A DNA stretch of 48,577 nucleotides from Firm-04 sp045642925 (GTDB lineage: Bacteria > Bacillota > Clostridia > Oscillospirales > Ruminococcaceae), in contig JAZUJW010000050.1 in assembly GCA_045642925.1 (NCBI GenBank), positions 1 to 48,577 on the forward strand. Direction: 5' to 3'. Shown piece after piece: positions 1 to 8,518 of the stretch. Every line of letters starts with the position of its first letter. Position 1 is the stretch's first letter. The notes below the pieces were generated by a model. It ran no database searches, was not told the origin of the DNA, and worked only from the letters and a program-made list of their open reading frames with translations. The position numbers were made by a program, and so were the translations under genes.

Positions 1-170
1 TCCTGAATGCTGCTTGATGCAGAGTGAGGTAGCAGTACGCCAAAAAGATGCCTGTATACTGCGCTTATCAGTAAGGCACTCTGAGCGACACCGCAAACGG
101 AAATCAGACGGCAACCAATGTTGCCAGTATGAGATATAAGCTAGCTGCACATCATGTGAATGACAGACTA
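1..170. other. Unassigned non-coding stretch at window edge
   Basis: No open frame of useful length is visible on either strand; stops are frequent in all frames. A small perfect hairpin (GGCAAC-CAAT-GTTGCC, about 113-128) is present. It lies beyond the terminator of the minus-strand tRNA gene, so it is not part of that transcript. It could be part of a structured RNA or of a feature cut by the window edge, but I recognise none. Confidence 0.3.
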
Positions 171-209
171 GGTAAAAAAACAAGCTGTGAAGCAAAAGCT
201 CCACAGCCC
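171..209 (-). terminator. Rho-independent terminator of tRNA-Trp
   Basis: Read on the minus strand, a stem GCTGTGGAG / CTTCACAGC with a short loop is followed by a run of seven T (plus-strand A run at 174-180). It starts about 11 bases after the tRNA 3' end, as expected for a monocistronic tRNA transcript. Confidence 0.8.
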
Positions 210-219
210 GCTTCGATAA

Positions 220-295
220 TGGCAGGGGCAGAAGGAATCGAACCCTCGGCACACGGATTTGGAGTCCGTTGCTCTACCTGCTGAGCTATACCCCT
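220..295 (-). tRNA. tRNA-Trp (anticodon CCA)
   Basis: The minus strand folds as a complete 76-nt tRNA. The acceptor arm AGGGGTA pairs with TGCCCCT (one G-T pair), there is a D-arm containing AGCTCAGCAGGTAGAGC, and the anticodon stem ACGGA/TCCGT encloses loop CTCCAAA. The T-arm is GAGGGTTCGATTCCTTC, the discriminator is G, and CCA is encoded in the DNA. Anticodon CCA reads UGG, so it charges tryptophan. It has its own consensus promoter and terminator, which suggests it is transcribed alone. Confidence 0.97.
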
Positions 296-306
296 AAAGC
301 TTTTAT

Positions 307-335
307 ATTATAACACATGGAATCAGATTTGTCAA
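307..335 (-). promoter_or_regulatory. Sigma-A promoter of tRNA-Trp
   Basis: On the minus strand: -35 TTGACA (335-330), a 17-base spacer, -10 TATAAT (312-307). Both hexamers match consensus perfectly, and the -10 ends 11 bases before the tRNA 5' end. Confidence 0.9.
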
Positions 336-379
336 CCCCTTTTTTGAAATTTTTCAAAAAATTTTTTTGGTCTTCATTT

Positions 380-526
380 TAGGCAACACCGCACAGAGCT
401 GGTGGTACAGGCTACGTATGGTCAAACGAGTTAGACCAGCCTGATTTTTCTGTGCAAGATGGCGGAAAATCTGCAAGTAGATGTGCCGCCAAGCCGTAAG
501 GCGTGCTTTGTGCGATGTTGCCTTAA
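380..526. repeat. Inverted-repeat element, copy 1 (long form)
   Basis: About 147 bp bounded by imperfect terminal inverted repeats: GGCAACACCGCACAGAG at the left and the complement of GGCAACATCGCACAAAG at the right, with T/A-rich ends. The left arm (GGTGGTACAG) and right arm (TGTGCAAGATGGCGGAAAAT) recur in copy 3 at the window end; the centre differs and here contains a small stem TGGTC/GACCA. No transposase is encoded, so it resembles a MITE-like non-autonomous element. It lies between the tRNA-Trp promoter and the flippase gene. Short open frames inside it are not credible genes. Confidence 0.8.
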
Positions 527-606
527 CAGTACGATTATACGATGCTGAATTGCATTTCGAGTCTGAATTTCTCGTGTACCGCATATCATTTCATGAGGTG
601 AGTATC

Positions 607-2115
607 ATGAAATTCATACAACCACGAGAAAAATTTGCATACGAAACGGCTATGCTCAGTGCGATATCCGTTGCACTGCAAGGGTTAGGACTGCTGTTCA
701 ATCTGTTTCTGACGCGGCGTCTGGGTGCTGCGTCCGTTGGCGTCTTCACTTTGATGGGCAGCTTCTTTGGCATGGCAGTTGTCTTTGGCAGCGGCAGCGG
801 TTTTCTGGCAGCAAGCCGTTTTCTTTCCGAAGAAATTGGCTGCCACGGAAATCCCAAACAGGTATTTCGGTATGTCATTCGATTCTGCATGACACTCAGC
901 ACATCCGTCTGCCTTCTGCTTTGCATCTTTGCAGATCCTATCACAGGATTGCTTTCGAAAACAGGCGCAAATACTCTTTCCATACGGCTGTTAGCGCTCT
1001 GTCTGCCGCTTTGTGCGTTCGCAGCCTGCCTCAAAGGACGCTGCTATGCCTATTCGCGTGTATTTCATCCGGCTTTTGCTGAGGGCATCGAGTTCTTGGT
1101 ACGCGCAGGCACCATGGCATTCTGTGCGCAGTTTCTCATTCCATGCGAAAAAATTTCTTTGCTCACCGCATTTGCTGTTTCGATGCTGGCAGGACAAAGT
1201 GTTTCTGTCGGATACTTGGCAGCACTTCGCATAAAAAACGCAGATGCTTCTGAAAAGTGCTTTCTGTCCTTTGGACAGTTTTTGCGAAAGATTCTGCCCG
1301 TCATGGGAAATGCCTGTCTGGTTTCTGCCCTCAGCAGCGCAAATGATGCACTCGTTCCGCTGACGCTTTTGCAATTCGGCGCAAGTCCGCAGGAGGCACT
1401 GGCACAATTCGGCGAATTCGAAGCGATCATTATTCCGACGCTTTTTTTTCCATCCGTTGTACAATGCTGCCTTTCGGGATTGCTTGTGCCGGCGCTTTCA
1501 AAAGCAAGAGCCGCAAACGATACGCAGAAAATACGCGAACTAACGGAGCGCGTATTTGAACAGACCTGTGCTTTTTCATTGTTCGTGGTGCTGATGCTTC
1601 GTTTGTTCGGTGCAGAAATCGGCAGGATGCTGGGCGGTGATGCATTCACAGGGCAAATTCTGCGTCTGATGGCGCCCATCGTCCCCTTCATCTATCTTGA
1701 GATTATCATGGAAGGCATTCTGCGGGGCATGGGCAAGCAAAATTTCTCGTCATTCAATTATCTTGCAGAATATGTCGTCCGTATCAGTGTTCTGCTGATT
1801 TGCGTGCCGCTGTTCGGGTTCTATGGAATCGTGGCATCCTATCTTGCGTGCAATCTCAGCGGCAATGCAGTGCGGTTCTGCTTTGTCCGACGTGTGACCG
1901 GTCTCCGACCAAATTGGAAGCAGATTTTCTTTTATCCCGCATTCTCCCTGTTTCTTTCCTTTTTGCTGACAAAGCTTTGCCTGTACTGGCTGCCCCTCAG
2001 CACAAATGCATATCTCTATGCATTTCCGCTGTTGTGTGGTATCGGGATGCTGGGCTTTCTCAGACTGCTTCGTTCTACAGAACAGAAAAGCGCACAGGCT
2101 TGTCCTGCGCACTGA
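607..2115 (+). CDS. Polytopic lipid-linked oligosaccharide flippase (SpoVB/MurJ-like, MOP superfamily)
   Basis: This 502-residue integral membrane protein has about 12-14 hydrophobic segments spread along its length. The N-terminal half has the layout of the polysaccharide-synthesis branch of the MOP/MATE exporters (SpoVB, MurJ, Wzx): an amphipathic start, a first helix containing GLGLLFNLFLTRRLGAASVG, and a Gly-rich second helix. Family members move undecaprenyl-linked sugars across the membrane; whether the cargo here is lipid II or another glycan cannot be told. The start at 607 follows GAGGTG at 595-600; an upstream in-frame start at 481 lies inside the repeat element and lacks a ribosome site. 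It stands alone and ends at a stem-loop shared with the converging gene. Confidence 0.8.
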   Translation: MKFIQPREKFAYETAMLSAISVALQGLGLLFNLFLTRRLGAASVGVFTLMGSFFGMAVVFGSGSGFLAASRFLSEEIGCHGNPKQVFRYVIRFCMTLSTSVCLLLCIFADPITGLLSKTGANTLSIRLLALCLPLCAFAACLKGRCYAYSRVFHPAFAEGIEFLVRAGTMAFCAQFLIPCEKISLLTAFAVSMLAGQSVSVGYLAALRIKNADASEKCFLSFGQFLRKILPVMGNACLVSALSSANDALVPLTLLQFGASPQEALAQFGEFEAIIIPTLFFPSVVQCCLSGLLVPALSKARAANDTQKIRELTERVFEQTCAFSLFVVLMLRLFGAEIGRMLGGDAFTGQILRLMAPIVPFIYLEIIMEGILRGMGKQNFSSFNYLAEYVVRISVLLICVPLFGFYGIVASYLACNLSGNAVRFCFVRRVTGLRPNWKQIFFYPAFSLFLSFLLTKLCLYWLPLSTNAYLYAFPLLCGIGMLGFLRLLRSTEQKSAQACPAH

Positions 2116-2148
2116 CATCCCCCTCTTTAGTGCATCAAGATAACGAAA

Positions 2149-2180
2149 CAGGGCAGTGCTCATAAGAACACTGCCCTATT
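2149..2180. terminator. Stem-loop between converging genes
   Basis: A 9-bp perfect stem, AGGGCAGTG / CACTGCCCT, around a 10-base loop at 2150-2177 separates the flippase stop from the end of the converging flavoprotein gene. The T tract after it is weak, so termination efficiency is uncertain. Confidence 0.6.
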
Positions 2181-2242
2181 GATCGTATCATATTTGAAAG
2201 TCAGGTCATGAATATTACCTTCATGCGATGCTGCCTTATCTA

Positions 2243-3913
2243 TCACAAATTTCCCATCGCGTGCCTTGCGGCAATCATGCCGAACGTGTAGCATCTGCCA
2301 AGAGAAAGTCCCGTCTGATGGAACGGATAATCACTGCCGCCGTAAAATTGTCCGCCGAGATTTCCTGCACAGTAAAGCCCTGCAATCGTATTTCCCGCTT
2401 TATCAAGCACTTGCCCATACTGATTCGTAATAATGCCCGAAACCTCAGCAGAAACACGAATATGCTTTCTTGCACCCCAGAACGGAGGCTGAATAATCGG
2501 ATGCAGATATTTCGCAGGTTTTCCGAAATCGCTATCATTCCCCTGTTCGCATAGTGCATTATACCTTGCAACAGATGCAAGCATCGCTTCAAACGGAATG
2601 CCAAGCTCTGCCGCCAATGCTTCCAGCGAATCACAGCAATGAAGGTCGATCAAATTCTTAAAAACGCCCTGCGGATTCTCAACCCGATTGGGAATAAATT
2701 TTTCCATAACGGTCGGCGGTACCATGCCGTCCACAAAGGATTCCTTGTCCCAGTTGACATAGCTGCTGTCATAAATCGCACAGTACCACCCTTTCGAGCC
2801 GTTTGGATGGTCAGCATCCACATTCGGGCCTTTATATACCGGCTGATACCGCAGCAGATTTCCCATGCTGATAAAATCCGTATACTCGTTGGTAAAGCGC
2901 TCGCCATGCATATTAAGAAACAGGAATGGTTCTTCAAACATCAGCGCGGAATCAAAATCATGCATCATCTTGGTGTGACCGACATTCTCCATCTGTCCGC
3001 CCGCACTGACTGCAAGAATGTGTCCATCGCCTGTTTTGTTGGACTGCTTCTTGTCAAAATCTGCAATATCCGGACACCAGCGCTTCACCATGGACGGATT
3101 ATTCGTATAATCGCCTGTGGCAAGAATAACGGCTTTTGCTGCATTGAACTGAAGATATTTTCCGTCAGCGGTTTTTGCAATGACTCCCGTCACCTTCTCG
3201 CCGCAGCGCACAAGCTGTACGGCAGGCGAAGAATAGAATACATTGAGATTCGAATATTTCGCGCCAAGATTCGCAAGAATGTTTTTGAGCGCATGACGCA
3301 CGCTCATCGGCTTCGGGCCGATCCATGGCGCCATGAAATAACAATGGTCAGTTCCATAGTCATACGTATTTCGGCGGTCACGCCAAAGCCCTGTGAAATC
3401 ACCGCTGGTACTGCGAAAAGCACATAATCCTTTTCCGTCCTGCAAAAGCTTCGCACAGTCGGTATTGCTGTCTACTTTGCTGCCGTCCCCATATTCGGTT
3501 TCAGCAGTCAATCCGGCACGATTGAGGAACCACATCATCGCTTCTTCAGAATATTCCGCATACATCCGAAGCAACGCAGTATCTGCACGCCAATCACAAA
3601 GGCTGTTGGTATGATGAATCCATTTTGCAATGCCGCCCGGCGTGGACTTGGATTTGATAATGGCAGAACCACAGTTCCCTTGCGAAACAACCGTCCCCTC
3701 TTTCTGCAACAGTGCGGTCTTTGCGCCAAGTTCGGCTGCCCAGCCTGCGGCGGGTACGCCTGATGCGCCTGCGCCCACAACAACGATATCATAGTCCAAT
3801 ACTTCATCCGGTACGATCAATTGGAATTCACAGGCAGAATCTGTAATTTCAGCAGTAGAGAATGCCCGCGGCCGTGGAAATGCCTTCTGGTTTTCGCTCG
3901 TGTTATCATTCAT
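2243..3913 (-). CDS. FAD-dependent reductase of the fumarate reductase / 3-ketosteroid dehydrogenase family
   Basis: This 556-residue protein has an FAD-binding Rossmann motif near residue 45 (VVVGAGASGVPAAGWAAELG) and then the extended FAD_binding_2 fold. The C-terminal closing motif GLYCAGNLGGQFYGGSDYPF is where these enzymes bind the flavin pyrophosphate. The family reduces or oxidises C-C double bonds in dicarboxylates, urocanate or steroids. No Tat/Sec signal, heme motif or FMN-binding domain is visible, so this is a cytoplasmic single-domain form and the substrate is unknown. The start at 3913 has AAAGGA about 10 bases upstream. It is transcribed divergently from the XRE regulator, a possible regulatory link. 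Confidence 0.8.
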   Translation of the reverse strand: MNDNTSENQKAFPRPRAFSTAEITDSACEFQLIVPDEVLDYDIVVVGAGASGVPAAGWAAELGAKTALLQKEGTVVSQGNCGSAIIKSKSTPGGIAKWIHHTNSLCDWRADTALLRMYAEYSEEAMMWFLNRAGLTAETEYGDGSKVDSNTDCAKLLQDGKGLCAFRSTSGDFTGLWRDRRNTYDYGTDHCYFMAPWIGPKPMSVRHALKNILANLGAKYSNLNVFYSSPAVQLVRCGEKVTGVIAKTADGKYLQFNAAKAVILATGDYTNNPSMVKRWCPDIADFDKKQSNKTGDGHILAVSAGGQMENVGHTKMMHDFDSALMFEEPFLFLNMHGERFTNEYTDFISMGNLLRYQPVYKGPNVDADHPNGSKGWYCAIYDSSYVNWDKESFVDGMVPPTVMEKFIPNRVENPQGVFKNLIDLHCCDSLEALAAELGIPFEAMLASVARYNALCEQGNDSDFGKPAKYLHPIIQPPFWGARKHIRVSAEVSGIITNQYGQVLDKAGNTIAGLYCAGNLGGQFYGGSDYPFHQTGLSLGRCYTFGMIAARHAMGNL

Positions 3914-3985
3914 TTTGTTATCAATCCTTTCTATTTCAATTTGAATGCTGTATTGCGTTCAATTTGTTCTTTTTTAACCATAGTT

Positions 3986-4014
3986 ATTATAGCATATGAC
4001 GATATAGATAACAA
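3986..4014 (-). promoter_or_regulatory. Sigma-A promoter of the flavoprotein gene
   Basis: Minus strand: -35 TTGTTA (4014-4009), 17-base spacer, -10 TATAAT (3991-3986), about 73 bases upstream of the start codon. Confidence 0.75.
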
Positions 4015-4143
4015 GCACAAAAAATGAATATTATATTTCCAGTATTTGTGCAATGAAACTGATTTTACCAAAATGAAAATGCAGATGTCAACGATACGGT
4101 TATATTATCAACGGTCTATTGCACCATACCTATGAAAAAGTGC

Positions 4144-4172
4144 TTGCAATCAACACGACATTGTGTTACAAT
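4144..4172 (+). promoter_or_regulatory. Sigma-A promoter of the XRE regulator / GH44 operon
   Basis: -35 TTGCAA (4144-4149), 17-base spacer, -10 TACAAT (4167-4172). Transcription would begin near 4179, which excludes the in-frame ATG at 4132 as a start and supports the ATG at 4216. Confidence 0.75.
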
Positions 4173-4215
4173 ACATCATGAAAGCTTTCATTGTATGAGA
4201 AACGGAGGATGCAAG

Positions 4216-5085
4216 ATGCAAACATCTGCCTTTCCGCAAAACCTTGCCAAATACCGCAAGCGCAAAGGTCTGACTCAAGGTCAGCTCGCTGCAATGCTGT
4301 GCGTCACACCGCAGGCAATTTCCAAATGGGAGAACGGTAGTTTGCCGGACAGCGCTTATCTGCTCGAAATATCCCGTGTTTTGGGCGTTTCGCTCGATGT
4401 CCTGTTCGGACTTTGTGAAGAACAAGAGGTTCCCGACATCGAGCAACTGGTTGTCACTTATTTACAGCAAATGCCTGCTTCCGAACGCGCCGATGCTGTC
4501 ATGCATCTGTGCTACGCGATGATGAGCGCATACCACGACTATACCCTGTCCAAGGTCAAGTACCCGCAGGATCTGGAACTGGAAACCTTTGCCGAACTGA
4601 AAACCCAATACGAAACTGCATTCGCCCGCCTGAATCAAAACCTTCCTTTTTTCTGTTTTATGAAGGTGCCCGAAACAGGGGTGAATTCGTATGCTTGTCA
4701 GCCTGAGCGCATGGCGGTATTGTTCTCGACACTTTCCGATCCCGATGCCATTCGGATTCTTTATTATCTGGGAAGCACAAGGCGCAATGTCATGCAATCG
4801 CTTGAAATGATTGCCAAACGACTATCCATGCCGCTGGAAAAAGTCGAAAACATCATGCAGACGCTTGACCGGCTTGGTCTTGCGTGGAGTATTTCTGCGG
4901 AAATCAGCGAAAATCCACCAAGCGTTTATGGCGCGTGCGGAAATTCACCACTTGTGTTCCTCGTTTCTCTTGCTACTGCCATTTGCAACTATGTTCAAAA
5001 CCGCGCACTGTTCGTTGACCGCTGGGAACAGGGACCGTTTCGGTATCCTGCGCAGCATGAGAAAGAGGGAGAAGGAACCATATGA
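4216..5085 (+). CDS. XRE-family transcriptional regulator with a C-terminal winged-helix-like segment
   Basis: The protein has 289 residues. Residues about 9-65 form a Cro/C1-type helix-turn-helix (NLAKYRKRKGLTQGQLAAML, then TPQAISKWENG). After a helical middle region, residues about 170-230 (LFSTLSDPDAIRILYYLG..., then ...MIAKRLSMPLEKVENIMQTL) read like an ArsR-type winged helix, which would make a two-DNA-binding-domain regulator. That second assignment is pattern-based. The start at 4216 follows GGAGG by 7 bases. Its stop overlaps the GH44 start by four bases (ATGA), so the two are translationally coupled. It plausibly controls its own operon and/or the divergent flavoprotein gene; no ligand is evident. 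Confidence 0.8.
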   Translation: MQTSAFPQNLAKYRKRKGLTQGQLAAMLCVTPQAISKWENGSLPDSAYLLEISRVLGVSLDVLFGLCEEQEVPDIEQLVVTYLQQMPASERADAVMHLCYAMMSAYHDYTLSKVKYPQDLELETFAELKTQYETAFARLNQNLPFFCFMKVPETGVNSYACQPERMAVLFSTLSDPDAIRILYYLGSTRRNVMQSLEMIAKRLSMPLEKVENIMQTLDRLGLAWSISAEISENPPSVYGACGNSPLVFLVSLATAICNYVQNRALFVDRWEQGPFRYPAQHEKEGEGTI

Positions 5086-7361
5086 AGAAAAGTCTCGCAT
5101 TTTTGTCAGCATTGATGATGCTGATGCCAACTGCGGCGACACTTGCCAATGCCGCAGACAATGACAGCTATGATATGCAAATCACGATTGACCTTTCCGG
5201 TGAGAAAAAGGCAATCAGTCCATATATTTTTGGCGTGAATGAGTACGGCAACCAGTCGCAGCTCAAAACATTGAAGCCGCAGTCGATTCGACAGGGCGGC
5301 AACCGTACCACCGCCTACAACTGGGAAAACAATGCTTCCAATGCAGGTGCAGACTGGAAGCACAGTTCCGATGACAACCTTTCGCAGTCCAATGACCCCG
5401 CAGATTGCGTGCAGGTGCTTTCCAAAGAAGCAACTGCCAACAACATTCCGTATAAGCTCGCAACCGTTCAGATGGCGGGTTATGTGTCCGCCGACAAGGA
5501 CGGCACGGTAACGGAAGAAGAAGCTGCACCTTCCAAGCGCTGGAACGAAGTCGTTCTCACGAAAGACGGCGAATTTGCAGATACCCCTGACCTGACGGAC
5601 GGAAAAGTTTACATGGACGAGTACGTCAATTATATCGTCAAGAAGCTGGGCGGTGCCAAAACTGCGACCGGTATTCAGGGATACAGCCTTGACAATGAAC
5701 CGGCACTCTGGAACTCCACTCACCCGCGTATGCATCCCGAAAAGGTCACGATCGCGGAATTGATGGAAAAGTCCGTCACCATGGCGACAGCGATCAAGAA
5801 GATTGATCCGGATGCCGAAGTGTTCGGCCCTTCCCTCTATGGCTACACCGCTTTTGACCATCTCGCAGATGATGAAACCACCGATGAATGGGAAAAGGTC
5901 AAGGAAGAAGGCGGCTATCACTGGTATCTCGACTGCTATCTCGACCAGATGAAGAAAGCATCCGAAGAATGCGGCACGCGCCTGCTGGACGTTCTTGACA
6001 TCCACTACTACTCCGAGTCTGCCCGTAACGGCGCAGAGGACAGACTGCAATCCGTTCGTACACTCTATGAAGAAGGCTTCGTGGAGAACAGTTGGATCGG
6101 TCAATGGTGCATGGAAAATGTCCCGATTCTGCCGACCATTCAGAAATCCATCGACACCTACTACCCCGGCACAAAACTCGGCATCTCCGAATACAATTTC
6201 GGCGGCGGTGACATCAGTGGTACGATCGCACAGGCAGAAGCACTCGGCTGCTATGCAGATGCAGGCGTTTACTTCGCAACGCTCTGGAGTGGTGACGAGA
6301 ACATCTACGCCGGTATGCGCCTGTACACCAACTATGACGGAAACGGCAGCACCTTCGGCGATACACTCGTGCCGACCGTCACGAAAGACGTTGCACTTTC
6401 TTCTGCATATGCTGCCATCAATGGTACGGATGAAGGTATGGTAACTGCCGTCATCACCAACAAGGATATGAAGAATGCAGAAGACACTGTCATTTCGTTG
6501 GATAATGCCAAGAGCAAATATGCAGCCGCAGCAGTATATGCAGTCAGCGGCGATGACACGCAGATTCACCTCATCGACATCATTGATGATGTGAAGGACA
6601 ACAAGGTCAATGTCACCCTGCCCGCATACAGCGCCGCGATGGTCGTCATTACCGATGATGCGGCTGATTTCAAGGATCTGGAAATCTATGACCCAAGCAA
6701 GATCTCGCAGACTGTCGTGACCTTCGATCATCCTGAAGATATGATCAACGGCAACGGCTTTGTGGAAGTTCCGATCACCGATCCGGAACACCTCAGCAAA
6801 ATCATCATTTCTGGTGATGTCACCTCCCCTGCCGGTTCTGCATGGGGCGGCGTAGGCTGTGCGATCGGTCTGAATGTCAAGGACAAGAACGGTGTCGGCT
6901 TCTGGACAAGCAAGACGTTCGAACTGGCGCTCGGCAACGATTCCTCCGCTACCGTAGAATTTGACGGCACGTTCGAAAACGAGGACAAAGAGTCCGTGGA
7001 AGCAGTCATTGCGGACGGCAAAATCGAGATTCAGGAATGGTGGCAGTATTCCGAAAAGCAGGAAGCCGAAATCGAAGACACCCTGAAAGTCACCTATAAA
7101 AGTGTACAGGTGGTCTATGAAACCGAAGCCAAAGGAACGGAAATCGACCCGCCGAAGGAAGAAAAGCTGGTCGGTGATGTTGATATGGACGGCGATGTCA
7201 ATATCAATGATGTGATTCTTCTCTCCCGTTATATTACAGAGGAAAAGAATTTACCAATTACTGAAGCTGGTCTTGCCAATGCGGATACCACGGAAGATGG
7301 CACGGTCAATGCAGATGATGTCACGAAAATCATTCGCATCATCGCAAAACTTGATAACTGA
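5082..7361 (+). CDS. Secreted GH44 endoglucanase/xyloglucanase with dockerin
   Basis: This 759-residue protein starts with a Sec signal peptide (about 1-25, cut near ANA-AD). The GH44 catalytic domain (about 30-530) shows QGGNRTTAYNWENNASNAG, the likely acid/base Glu206 in SLDNEPALW and the likely nucleophile Glu370 in ISEYNFGG. Residues about 540-690 form a beta-rich module in the place where R. flavefaciens GH44 proteins carry a CBM76-type binding domain; that identity is from memory. After a PPKEEK linker, residues about 698-759 are a dockerin with two Ca-binding repeats starting DVDMDGDVNINDV and DTTEDGTVNADDV. The enzyme should cut beta-1,4-glucans or xyloglucan while bound to a cohesin scaffold. 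It is coupled to the regulator upstream. Confidence 0.94.
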   Translation: MKKSLAFLSALMMLMPTAATLANAADNDSYDMQITIDLSGEKKAISPYIFGVNEYGNQSQLKTLKPQSIRQGGNRTTAYNWENNASNAGADWKHSSDDNLSQSNDPADCVQVLSKEATANNIPYKLATVQMAGYVSADKDGTVTEEEAAPSKRWNEVVLTKDGEFADTPDLTDGKVYMDEYVNYIVKKLGGAKTATGIQGYSLDNEPALWNSTHPRMHPEKVTIAELMEKSVTMATAIKKIDPDAEVFGPSLYGYTAFDHLADDETTDEWEKVKEEGGYHWYLDCYLDQMKKASEECGTRLLDVLDIHYYSESARNGAEDRLQSVRTLYEEGFVENSWIGQWCMENVPILPTIQKSIDTYYPGTKLGISEYNFGGGDISGTIAQAEALGCYADAGVYFATLWSGDENIYAGMRLYTNYDGNGSTFGDTLVPTVTKDVALSSAYAAINGTDEGMVTAVITNKDMKNAEDTVISLDNAKSKYAAAAVYAVSGDDTQIHLIDIIDDVKDNKVNVTLPAYSAAMVVITDDAADFKDLEIYDPSKISQTVVTFDHPEDMINGNGFVEVPITDPEHLSKIIISGDVTSPAGSAWGGVGCAIGLNVKDKNGVGFWTSKTFELALGNDSSATVEFDGTFENEDKESVEAVIADGKIEIQEWWQYSEKQEAEIEDTLKVTYKSVQVVYETEAKGTEIDPPKEEKLVGDVDMDGDVNINDVILLSRYITEEKNLPITEAGLANADTTEDGTVNADDVTKIIRIIAKLDN

Positions 7362-7373
7362 AAAACGGATAAC

Positions 7374-7420
7374 GAAGCGCCTCATTGTACAGTTTTGTAC
7401 AATGGGGCGCCGTTTTTTTA
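7374..7420 (+). terminator. Rho-independent terminator of the GH44 operon
   Basis: A stem GCGCCTCATTGTAC / GTACAATGGGGCGC (one G-T pair) around a 6-base loop, 7377-7410, followed by seven T at 7413-7419. Confidence 0.92.
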
Positions 7421-7519
7421 AAAATCATCCTGAAAAATGCAACTGATTCACAGTAATAGTTCACAAAATTCAGTGGAGAAATTTGTACGAAATGCCGTTG
7501 CTTTTTTTTCGATTTTGAT

Positions 7520-7548
7520 TTGTCTTTGCATAAAAATTGTGCTATAAT
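7520..7548 (+). promoter_or_regulatory. Sigma-A promoter of the phosphatase gene
   Basis: -35 TTGTCT (7520-7525), 17-base spacer, -10 TATAAT (7543-7548), 34 bases before the start codon. Confidence 0.85.
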
Positions 7549-7581
7549 AGAAAAAAGACTATCCTTCAAAGGAGGGATTGC

Positions 7582-8280
7582 ATGATTTATGTGATGAGTG
7601 ATATCCATGGCTCATATGACAAATATCTTGAAATGCTTGACCTCATCAATTTTTGCGATGATGATGTATTATATATCCTCGGCGACTTGCTGGACAGAGG
7701 CGATAAACCGCTGGAACTGGTGCAGGACATTATGCACCGCACAAACGTCTACCCGACCATGGGCAACCATGACTTGCTCGCGTGTGATATTCTGTTGCGG
7801 CTCGGCGCAAATGTGACGGCGGAAAACTATCGCACTGACCAAGACGAAGTGGTACTGCGTGAACTGCAAATGTGGCTGGATGACGGCGGTGAATCCACAT
7901 TTCAGCAATATCTGGCGCTCTCCAAAACAGAACGCTTCCGCATCGTGCAGTATCTCGCAGAAATGCCGCTGATCGAAATTGAAGAAATTAACGATAATAT
8001 TTTCATCATGTGCCATGCAGGACTGGGCAATTTCCAGAAAGACAAGAAAATTGAGGAATATACACTGGAAGATGTGCTGGTATCCCGCAACAGCCCCGAT
8101 GTTCGCTATTTCGAAGATGATTCCATTTTTATGATATGGGGACACACACCCACACGCGCTTTTTCCGGAAAAGATGAAATATATCGCAGATACAACAATT
8201 TCTGCATTGACTGCGGTGCGGCATACGGCGGTAAGCTTGCCTGCTTGTGCCTGAATACATTTGAAGCATACTATGTTTAG
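7582..8280 (+). CDS. PPP-family metallophosphoesterase (serine/threonine phosphatase or ApaH-like)
   Basis: At 232 residues the protein is a single calcineurin-like phosphoesterase domain. The metal-binding signature is complete: SDIHGSYDKY (about 6-15), GDLLDRG (about 32-38), MGNHD (about 60-64), a later CHAGLG and WGHTPT near residue 193. This set is typical of PPP phosphatases such as PrpE and of ApaH-type dinucleotide hydrolases. Sequence alone does not decide between protein and nucleotide substrates. The start at 7582 follows a strong AAGGAGGG; it has its own promoter and terminator, so it is monocistronic. Confidence 0.88.
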   Translation: MIYVMSDIHGSYDKYLEMLDLINFCDDDVLYILGDLLDRGDKPLELVQDIMHRTNVYPTMGNHDLLACDILLRLGANVTAENYRTDQDEVVLRELQMWLDDGGESTFQQYLALSKTERFRIVQYLAEMPLIEIEEINDNIFIMCHAGLGNFQKDKKIEEYTLEDVLVSRNSPDVRYFEDDSIFMIWGHTPTRAFSGKDEIYRRYNNFCIDCGAAYGGKLACLCLNTFEAYYV

Positions 8281-8284
8281 AAAG

Positions 8285-8323
8285 AACACACACAGAAACG
8301 ACTTCTGTGTGTTGTTTTTTTCA
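8285..8323 (+). terminator. Rho-independent terminator of the phosphatase gene
   Basis: An ACACACAGAA-type stem pairs with TTCTGTGTGT around ACGAC and is followed by seven T (8315-8321). Confidence 0.88.
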
Positions 8324-8416
8324 AAAAGTATTTGTACAACACGCACATCCGCAAATGGCGGATCCGGAATATATTATGAATGTTTTATTATGAAAATGTT
8401 TTTTTGTTGAAATCTA

Positions 8417-8445
8417 TTGCAATCGAAGCAATTATATGCTATACT
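8417..8445 (+). promoter_or_regulatory. Sigma-A promoter of the small membrane protein gene
   Basis: -35 TTGCAA (8417-8422), 17-base spacer, -10 TATACT (8440-8445), giving a leader of about 65 bases. Confidence 0.75.
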
Positions 8446-8518
8446 GTTTTCAATGCAAAACCTAATTCACACGTAAACCTGAATCAAAACCTGAAAAAAT
8501 TTATATGGAGGTATTCTT

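Larger units (their letters stand above)
3914..4215. other. Divergent intergenic region, flavoprotein / XRE regulator
   Basis: These 302 bases hold only the two back-to-back promoters listed separately and the two ribosome sites. No small gene or clear operator palindrome is visible. Confidence 0.7.

Noticed and set aside
354..584. Short minus-strand reading frame over repeat copy 1
   Set aside because: It is the repeat read in one frame. The same HQLCAVLPK peptide appears from copy 3 and a related peptide from copy 2; no ribosome site is present.
5106..6791. 561-residue antisense frame opposite GH44
   Set aside because: A shadow of codon-biased coding sequence; Cys/Val/Ile-rich without any domain, and the plus strand encodes a clear glycosidase.
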